The notes beneath the pieces are model-generated. The model was not told the origin of the DNA. It did no database searches and saw only the letters and a list, made by a program, of their open reading frames with translations. Shown here in pieces: positions 55,670 through 64,000 of a stretch of 64,000 bases of DNA. Origin of the DNA: Pseudisothecium myosuroides (taxonomy: Eukaryota > Streptophyta > Bryopsida > Hypnales > Lembophyllaceae); the NCBI GenBank assembly GCA_951799445.1, contig OX637289.1, positions 46,352,264-46,416,263 on the forward strand, written 5' to 3'. The translations under genes were made by a program, and so were the position numbers. Position 1 is the stretch's first letter. Each line of letters opens with the position of its first letter.

Positions 55670-56694
55670 AATTCTCCCTCTTCCCAATGGGAGTCAGTCG
55701 GGCAGTCCATTCCGTCTACCACGGGGTGGGGTCACGAGACTGGGGTTCTAGAATGCCAGAGAGTGCAGCCAGTGGCATGGCGGGGGAGTTCGATCGGGTC
55801 AGATCGAGGTGACGACTTTGGGGGCCAAGTCGCTGCGCACGCTCTGCGCGCGAAGCTAAGGGTTACGTAAAGTCTCAGTAGTGTCAGGGTTTTCTGCTTG
55901 GGAGTACTGTGCCTGCTTGCAATTGGAGGAAGTTAAGCTGACCTGGGTTTCTAGAAGCCAAGTGCTGTTCACTCGTTGGTGGTTGGAATGGACCAGGACC
56001 TGCACTGTCGTCGGCTGACTACCATGCGGAGTCGGAATTGACAAACCAATTTCAAGTTTTCCGGCCGGGAATCGGAATCCAAAGAAGCTTCCATCCGTCG
56101 AAATTAAATACTAGACTGATGGTCTTCCCAGCGGTGACGTCATCCGTCTCGACACTGATCGGCTGCAGATATCAGAGTCTGCAGCAAGGGAACTTGAGCC
56201 CGCAGGCAGACAGACAGAACCACAAGCCGTATGTCATTCCTGGCACTGATCGAAACCTGCTCTTTCATTTCCCGGCGATCGCCAGATCGCCAGCAGTTGG
56301 GTTCATGAATCGATCGAGTTGACTGGTTCGTCGATCTCGTCTCGATCCTGGCCTGCTGCTAGCTGCACGCTGCTGGGATCGATCGAAGGTACCGTTACGT
56401 ACGCTAGCTTCATTTGCAGCGCACGCTGTAGCTTGAATTGGCCAAAGAAGGGAGATTGGAGTATGAGAGAAGTTGGGTATCATGGAGGGAGAAGCTAGAG
56501 CGGAGAGCACGAGGCGGCTGGAGTTGGTCGATGAGGGTGGTGGTGGTGGTATATTGATGAGTGGTGACTGAGAGAGATAGAGAGAGATAGTTGAGGAGTG
56601 CTAAGCTGTTGTGGGTTTGTGAGTTGAGAATTTTGGGTTTTGTTTGGGGTGGTGGTGCATTTGGGGAATTTTAGGCATCCGGTGGGGTGATTCC
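55670..56694 (+). promoter_or_regulatory. Probable promoter and 5' UTR region of the ABCG transporter
   Basis: Normal-composition DNA without a gene, ending in a GA-rich leader (GAGAGAGATAGAGAGAGATA at 56570-56589) before the start codon at 56695. GATCGATCG and CGTACG dyads occur at 56376-56406. No TATA box can be assigned with confidence. Confidence 0.35.
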
Positions 56695-59600
56695 ATGGCG
56701 TCGGAGAATGCCAAACGACCCCCGGGGGATGCTGCACCTCCCGGGTACTCCGACGCGATGAACTGGATCATCGGTTCCAGCGATTCCCGTCGTCTTTCCC
56801 AGAGCGGTTCCCGTCGCAGCGTCAGTCACAGCATCCGGAGCTTGAGCACCAATGTCGGCGGGACGTGGGGGCTCATCGGCATGGCGGACAACCCTTTGGA
56901 GAGGGCGTCGTTCTCCCGCCAGGACGACGCCATGGACGACGAGGAGGCGCTCAAATGGGCCGCCATCGAGCGACTGCCCACGTACGACCGAGTGCGCACC
57001 AGCGTGTTGCACAAAGCCTCCGGGAGTGTGAGGCAGGTGGACGTGCGGAACCTGACTCCGCTGGAAACCAGCGAGCTGCTCAACAAGCTCATGCAGGAGA
57101 CACAGGATGAAAACAACTTGCTCATGATGAAAATGAGAAAGAGAGTGGACAAGTAAGTTAGCCGGGCATGGCGCTCATCTCCACTCCAATCCTCGGAACT
57201 CGTGGTTCCTACTGGCCGAAAAAACGAAAAAAAAACGATTTTTTTTTTTTTTTTTTTCTCACAGCGAACTGTAAGGCCTGATTTGCACGGGATAATTCAA
57301 TAATATAATTTAGAAAATATTTTTAAAATGTTAAAAAATGTTAATATTGAAATAAATATAAAATTTCAAAATTCCCAAATTTTGATGGGGCCGAAATTAT
57401 CCTCGCCGGCTTGAATTATTATTTTATTATTTTATTATTTTTAAATATTTTATTATAATAATTTTTTAATTTTTTTAATTTTTTAATTTTTTTTAATTTT
57501 TTTTTATTGTGACTACTATTCATCATGAATAGTGACCATTGTCTCTCAAAGGGACTGTGAGTTCCCGCTCCTCACAGACCCTTTGTCAAAGGGAAGGAGG
57601 GCCCTCCTGAGAGCTAAATTTTTTTCTAATGCTAATCTTACTCTTGAATTCCTCATGTCTAGTTCATTACTCTTCAAACTCCATGTCCATGTGGTTCTTA
57701 CTGGTCTTCCACTTCGATTTGCTATGTCTGCTTAGAGTTTTGCTACTTACTCTATGATTCGCCGGCCATTTCTAATGTGGCTTGCTCTGGGCTGATTCTA
57801 GAAAAAGGACTTTACTTTGATGAGATTCAGGCTATTTGCATCTCTTCTCAAGTAGTCAAGTGGGCAATGAACAGGGTCTCCTGATATTTGTTTCCCCAAA
57901 GTTCACCTTGGTTATAGAGTTAATAAGTCATGGGCTTTTTGGTAAATAAATGCTGCACACACCACGCAGTCTGCTCATCTAGGTTGCTCTCAGCAATTAT
58001 TGCGCAAATTGGTCTTCTGCTACACTAAAATTGCTGGACGGGTTTCAACTATGGCGCTAGTTCCAAGAATTGAGTAGTGACCTAGCTGCTTTCACTACAA
58101 GCATCGTCTTGACAGGACAAGTCGATGTGTGTTGCAGCGTTGGAATCCAGTTGCCTAAAATTGAAGTGCGTTATGAAAACCTTTCAGTGGAGGCGGATTG
58201 TTACGTTGGAAACCGAGCTCTGCCATCCCTGCCGAATGTCGCCCGGAACTTTGTCGAGGTATAGTTATCACCACCATCATACTCATGTTCACCCAAAACA
58301 CAAAAGCCATCACAGGAAACTGGTCAAACAGGATTACATGCAATGCAAAGTCGTAAACAGGAAACTTGTGAGCCTTCACCTTTCCAGAGACGCCAATTGC
58401 TTTAAGCAAGGGCAATTTGTGTCTGTAACGATCAAGATTACATAGCTCTGTCATTGTATCTGACCGTGGTTGTTGCTTTGCAGGGTATTTTGGACAAAAT
58501 TCATCTTTCGCTAAGCAAGAAGGCAAAACTGTCCATTCTGGAGAATGTCAGTGGTGTAGTCAAGCCCGGCAGGTTAGCACTCCAAGTCTTGCAAACTAAT
58601 CTGGACCAATAGTTTGAATCCCCTAGAATTAGCACTTGTAATTGGCGAGTCGATCAAGATAGTCATTAGAGTTAGTACCCCCAAAGATACAAGATGCCTG
58701 AAATGTTGTTTTCAGCAGTTTTGAGTGAATGGACTTTCTTTTATCTAATTTTTATTTATTTTTTGAACAGTAAGTGCGTGCGACGTTCCTCACTGACTGA
58801 GATAATATAAAATCTGACACTACGTTTTTGTGGTGACACTCAGGATGACGTTGTTACTGGGGCCACCTGGCTCAGGAAAGACGACGCTGCTGTTGGCGTT
58901 GGCAGGAAGGCTGGAGAAGAACTTGCGAGTCAAAGGGAAGGTGACACTAAATGGACACACTCACAAGGAGTTTGTGCCCCAAAGGACTGCCGCCTACATC
59001 AGCCAACGTGACCTTCACGTCGGTGAAATGACTGTCCGGGAAACGTTGGACTTTTCTGCCAAGTGCCAGGGCACTGGCACCCGCTATGGTGAGTTCCATT
59101 GCACCATCACTAAGAGATTGATTTCAATTGCATCAAAGTGCCAGTGCTGACTTAGTATTTGTGCCGGTAGAAAGTAGGAGTCAATCTAAAAGTCCATAGC
59201 AACTGGTGATCGTCACTGGATCTGTTGGCTTTTGTAACTTGGCAAGTCTTCTTTTGGTCCTACTTTGCTTGTTTTTGGAATACAGTTGAAAATCATGTGA
59301 GTTAAAGGATAACTCTACCAGATGGTGAACAGTTAATCAATTTCTCTTCGTGTATATCCAACATGAGTGACGGCATTTCCATTTGGAAAATTTCCGTTTA
59401 ATTGGCAAAGATAATTTGTACAGGGTCGAACAGGGTCGGTCATGAATCTATTTGTCATCTCCAGAATTTCGTGAGGCAAAGTTGCAGATACCAGCACAAC
59501 CTGCAATAAAGATTCATAGGAGAGAAAATTCAGCTCAGATGCATTACTAAATTATAAACAAAGTTGCTGCGGAAAATCATTAAGTCAACACTGTGTTTGG

Positions 59601-62600
59601 CTTAGTCATCATATAAATAAAGACTTCGTAATCTATCAGAATTATACAATTTTGTCAAACAAGAGGAACCGTGAATAATAAACAAGAGGCAAAAAATGAT
59701 TTAACCAACACATTTGAGCTGAGACCCACCTGCAAGTCGGGAGGAAGATAACGGTATGTACACATCGTAAATCTGATCCTTGAATCCTCTGCTAAGCATT
59801 TCATCAGATTCATCCTGAAGGTCCACAATAAATCTAAGTATCAGCGAAACATGATGAGGCAAGATTCACTGAAATAGAAAGACCAAAAAGTTTGTAAGCA
59901 ACACTCAAAACAAACTTCTATAGACTGAATGAATAAGATGTGAAGAACAGCACGGATATTTAAGATTTTAACAAATTCACAACTTCATAATATCTGTATT
60001 AAGAAACTGAAAAGCATCCGGTAATATCAGCAGTCGATTCTTTCTGCAAAATAAGAGTTTTTCGGAAGTGCGAAACCTAAATCTGAACTTATATCTGTGC
60101 CTTATATGTGTGCCTGGAAAGCCTCTTGTGCGACTCAATTCTGATAACGGAAAAGTGCCAATTTATTTAAATTGCCTTGCTTGCTTTAATTTATCTTGTC
60201 TTAGTTTTATATGACTTTGTTAAGAACCTCCTAGCAAGATTGCCTACAGGTCATGCCATTGATCGGTTAACTTATCTTGAGTCATGTATGATTCTTCCTT
60301 TTTCAGAGCTTTTGGAGGAGGTTACTCGGAGGGAAAAGGAGGCTGGAATCTACCCTGACGCAGATGTAGATGCGTTCATGAAGGTCGATTGGCTTCACTT
60401 ACTTTTCTTAGATCACCTCCTCCATATTCAAGCTCTTTTTTCTTTCTTTTTTTCTTTTAGTTGAAACAAATGAAGGGAGAGAATCAAAAGAACAAGTCCA
60501 CCTCAGCCACCAAACTGGCCAAGGGACGTATTTTTGTTTTGAGCTGGGCACGGTCAAGGTCAGGAAATTACGCATGTTTCCTAATTCACTTGACTTAAGA
60601 GTTTGTATGTTCATACAGATGGCGACAATAGCAGAGAATGAGCAGAGCGTTGGCACAGACTACACGTTAAGGGTGAGCCTCTAAATCTGCACAATCAAAA
60701 TCAATTCTGTTTAATTTTTTGTTGGAACTCACCATAGTGGAGGCAAGTTGCAACACCACTTCTACTAGGTTCATTCCATGTGCCATGGATAATGATTAAA
60801 AGTTCTTCTTAAACCACCCCATTTTATGACAAACCAAGTACTCCATAACAGTATCCACAAGAAAAATACTTATTTCTTCATTGCCCAATCATTTTTTCAT
60901 GTGTTCCTTTAGAGTAGCAACCACTTGCTCTAACAGACCATTCAATGACATGCTTCCACTTCATTACTATATTTTTATCTCTAATTTTCTTCTAATGCAA
61001 AAAACCTCAGTCTAAGATTTATGCCAATTTTGTTCATAGATAATTTGCACACCCTTTGCAAGAGCTAATCTTATTGAATGGCTTTTCTTGTAGATATTGG
61101 GACTAGACGTGTGCGCTGACACACTAGTGGGAGACGATATGCGCCGTGGGATTTCAGGTGGTCAAAAAAAACGAGTAACCACAGGTAAGAGCAAGCTCTC
61201 AAGCAATGATTATGTTAACTATGATATGTTAATCATGAAAATTAGCATTGATCACACATAGAACAAATCTCAATTAGGGAAGTAATTAAGCTCTTAAATT
61301 GTAACCGTGGACTCTATGCAGGTGAGATGATAGTTGGTCCCTGCACAGCCCTCTTCATGGACGAAATCTCAACTGGTCTCGACAGCTCCACAGCCTTCTC
61401 CATCATGAAGTCCATGGGCCAGTTCACACGAGTAATGGACAGCACGGTGGTCATCTCCCTTCTACAGCCAGCTCCTGAGACTTTCAACCTGTTCGACGAC
61501 GTGATCTTGCTGGCGGAGGGACAATGCGTGTACCACGGTCCTCGAGAACAAGTGATGGACTTCTTCAGGTCTTGTGGCTTCAATTGCCCAGAACGCAAAG
61601 GCATTGCTGATTTTCTCCAAGAGGTGACCTCGCCCAAAGACCAGGAGCAGTATTGGGCGGAGACCTACCGGCCGTATAGATACTTGTCTGTGCATGAATT
61701 TGCGGAACGGTTCAAGAGATTTGAAGTCGGGGATCAAATGTTGAGAGAATTGAAAGTTCCATTCCCGAAAGAGAAGAGCCACCCAGCGGCTTTGTGTAAG
61801 GAGAAATATTCTGGCACGAATATGGAACTTTTCAAAGCTATCTTTGGGAAGGAGTTTCTACTCTACAAACGCAACTCCTTCATCTTCATCTTCAAAACCG
61901 TCCAGGTAACAGAGACCCCCACATTTATGTCATTCCTAATCTTGAATGCAAACCGAGTTAGAAATACCATACTGTTGAAGAACAACTATTTAACAAATAG
62001 AACGTAGGGATGTTGTTTCAACCTTAGCTATTGGAAACTAGGTTGAAACAACTTCCCCATGTTATAATTTTACCACTGTTTCAATGGGAGGTTTGCGGTT
62101 GTGTTGAAGTAATTATAAACTCGGCTAACTAATAGTGAGTTCCAGAATTTTTGGAAATCAATCCTTTTTGAATGCTTTCAACGGTGAATGCATACGTAAA
62201 CAATTGGGAGTAGACACTAAACTCACTTATTTATCGTTGATGACTCACATTGATGAGTTTAGTGTCTACTCCCGAGTTGCCACTAAACTAATATAATATT
62301 TAGGGCTTAGGGTAATCCATGTTTCAACAAATTAACCCTAGCTAGCAAAGTATCTCTGTTTCACTGCCATTCCTTGTTTACAGTGTTGACTGTAGGGACT
62401 TAGTTTTGTGCCACAGATTCCCCCTATTTGCCTTTCTTCCCTAATTCCTAGTTCAAAATCATCTGAAAACTTTTGATATTCTCCTAATTAAAAATTTCAA
62501 GGAGAGTCTCCCTGAGTAAGCAATATATTGGCTTTGGCTGTTTGCTGAACATTATCACTCCCTGTTTGTGCAGGTATTTGTATCAGCATTCATCTCCATG

Positions 62601-63884
62601 ACCGTGTTCTTCCGCACGAGACTCAAGCACGAGACCATCGACGACGCCAGCGTCTACTTGAGTGTTGGGTTCTATGCGGTCATGAGCGTCATGTTCGGCG
62701 GCTTTGGCGAGCTCGCCATGACAATCGCCCGTCTGCCGGCACTCGTCAAGCAACGAGACTTGCTTTTTTTTCCTGCGTGGACGTACTCGCTCTCTGCCGT
62801 GGTGTTGTCCATCCCAGGATCCGTTTTTGAGTCTATAATGTGGGTGAGCATGACTTACTATGTGACGGGATACGCTCCTGAAGTCTCCCGATTTTTCAAA
62901 CAGATGCTGCTCTTGTTCACTGTGGAGCAGATGGCAGGGGGCATGTTCCGCTTTATTGGTGCATTGTGCAGGTCAGGAATCACTCTCACTAACCATTAAC
63001 CATACAATACATTTGATTCCCATTAATTGTACTGATTTGTGGTAAGTGTGTGTACATACTTAATCTACAGACATGCATTTAGCCTTTTTCAATTGAATTT
63101 TAGCTTTTCACAAGCTAAATGTGCAAATTTTTAGATGAATCAAGTTTCTAGATTGTTGTAGGGAAGGACTCAAAGTTCACCTATCGGTGAATGGAACCTC
63201 TCCCTAGCTACATGGTGAATGAAAACTTTACATTACTTCAATTGTTTTTACTTTTTGGAATGCTTTTGCAACATGTGCTTGAATGCCATATGGTCATGTT
63301 CATTCCAAGTTTTTAGTGATATTGATAGATTTCAGTATGTAAGCCAAAGTGACAATGTTTGGACCATGGTTTGGACTTTCCAACAGCATTAAAATTCTTG
63401 CACAAGTTTTAACAATTAGGAGTGAGAGCTAGCGTGGATCTAAGGTTCAGGAAGGGCGTCTAAAAAAGTGCCAATCTTTGAAAATTTAATTTGCAAATAT
63501 AAAGAATAAGACCATACGTATGATTCTTGTGTTGTTTTTATTAGTACTGGTGCTAGGCAATTTTTTCCATATTTATTATAAGTTTTCAAATTGAGACCAA
63601 TTTGTTTTAATGTCTGTTGTGGCATTTCTCTTGAGACTTGTTGATGTGTGACGGGCCCAACGGTTGTGTGGAACTTATTACGTACCCCTGGTGCCTGCAG
63701 GTCTATGGTCCTGGCCAATACCATTGGCTTTGTCCTCCTTCTCACTTACTTCATTTGCGGTGGGTTTATTATTCCGAGGAGTGATATTCCTGCGTACTGG
63801 ATCTGGGCGTATTGGATCTCGCCTTTTACTTATGCGGAGCAAGCTATTAGTGTGAATGAGCTTACCAGCAGTCGCTGGCAACAT
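56695..63884 (+). CDS. Full-size PDR-type ABCG transporter, 5' half (continues past the window)
   Basis: Exons: 56695-57152, 58138-58258, 58484-58572, 58844-59088, 60307-60383, 60619-60672, 61094-61184, 61322-61905, 62574-62971, 63701-63884. All are in phase with GT/AG introns, and the last donor is at 63885. The start is [13 protein letters not shown]; the in-frame ATG 51 nt upstream is less likely. The N-terminal PDR region has [23 protein letters not shown]1: [19 protein letters not shown] (Walker A), [18 protein letters not shown] (Q-loop region), [17 protein letters not shown] (signature), [17 protein letters not shown] (Walker B/D-loop), and [13 protein letters not shown] (H-loop region; Gln in place of His, as is usual in PDR NBD1). 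TMD1 follows: several hydrophobic helices in 62574-63884 including the PDR motif [20 protein letters not shown]. These pumps export terpenoids, cuticle precursors or hormones at the plasma membrane; the substrate cannot be read here. Confidence 0.93.
57153..58137 (+). other. Intron 1 of the ABCG gene
   Basis: A 985-bp intron with a run of about 23 T (57239-57258), an A/T-only stretch (57300-57510) and no gene. Short frames at 57532-57735 have no support. Confidence 0.5.
59400..59814 (-). pseudogene. eIF4A-like DEAD-box pseudogene fragment in an ABCG intron
   Basis: On the minus strand, 59814-59730 reads [19 protein letters not shown], then YLPPDLQ after a 4-nt insertion (an ATAC duplication), ending at a GTGGGT donor. 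After an intron, 59500 to about 59424 reads [20 protein letters not shown], then TDPVR. This is the motif II to motif III region of eIF4A (normally [20 protein letters not shown] ... SATLP). The intron is kept, so it was copied as DNA and not as a processed transcript. DEAD has become DESD, the frame is shifted, and flanking exons are missing, so it is dead. It lies antisense inside the 59089-60306 intron of the transporter gene. Confidence 0.8.
62206..62273. repeat. Perfect 20-bp inverted repeat in an ABCG intron
   Basis: GGGAGTAGACACTAAACTCA at 62206-62225 pairs exactly with TGAGTTTAGTGTCTACTCCC at 62254-62273 across a 28-bp loop. The perfect arms suggest a recent mini fold-back element or a structured intronic RNA. 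Confidence 0.9.
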
Positions 63885-64000
63885 GTAAGATCATCACCTG
63901 CAATCAATTGGGGTGCCATTTGCAAAATTACTAAGAAATTCCATTGTCATTCTAAGGCCCCCAAGACTCTTTGCTCCTTTTTTACAATTTGAGGCACAAC

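Noticed and set aside
1..64000. tRNA, rRNA or known ncRNA genes
   Set aside because: No cloverleaf with A/B boxes or rRNA-like stretch was noticed by eye. A covariance-model scan would be needed to exclude them.

Overview
The window is nuclear DNA of a land plant. It shows intron-rich genes with GT/AG introns, plant-type gene families (BRAP2/BRIZ RING-ZnF-UBP protein, full-size PDR/ABCG transporter, LRR-WD40 protein), AT-rich intergenic DNA, a degenerate CCCTAAA-type telomeric tract and many transposon remnants. The families and the transposon types point to a non-seed plant (bryophyte or lycophyte grade); I cannot name the species from sequence alone.

Layout. (1) 1.6-7.0 kb, minus: an 11-exon gene for a 983-aa LRR plus WD40 protein, solved exon by exon. 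(2) 7-12.8 kb: intergenic DNA made of two diverged repeat families and a 49-bp-arm hairpin. (3) 12.8-25.2 kb, minus: a Helitron-class element of the Helentron type. It holds an OTU/ParB-like accessory ORF, an OTU-Rep-helicase-endonuclease ORF broken by one base, and a two-exon RPA-like gene, with a GC-rich minisatellite beyond. (4) 25.8-52.0 kb, plus: a BRAP2/BRIZ-type E3 ligase gene whose 21.9-kb intron contains a 21.6-kb transposon (28142-49763). (5) 52-56.7 kb: intergenic repeats. (6) 56.7 kb to the end, plus: the 5' half of a PDR-type ABCG transporter, with an antisense eIF4A pseudogene fragment in one intron.

The most unusual object is the 21.6-kb intronic element. It has 19-bp perfect terminal inverted repeats, a 4-bp ATAG target duplication, and a plus-strand gene of the DUF7869 type with a transposase-like acidic signature. 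It also has a very large minus-strand gene with a ParB/sulfiredoxin-like domain and, at the 3' end, an NIF/FCP1-type phosphatase domain. More than 40 copies of an ~18-bp palindrome (consensus RTCGTGGGATCCCACGAY) are confined to it. Both element genes keep their exon structure but carry nonsense codons that are all TGA or TAG at sites explicable as CGA or CAG with one C-to-T change, the plant CG and CHG methylation contexts.

The ParB-like segment, with a following Rossmann/methyltransferase-like region, is found again in the accessory protein of the unrelated Helentron at 12.9-15.6 kb. Two different transposon classes in one locus therefore seem to share a protein architecture. Whether that protein binds the palindromes, in the way ParB binds parS, is a hypothesis.
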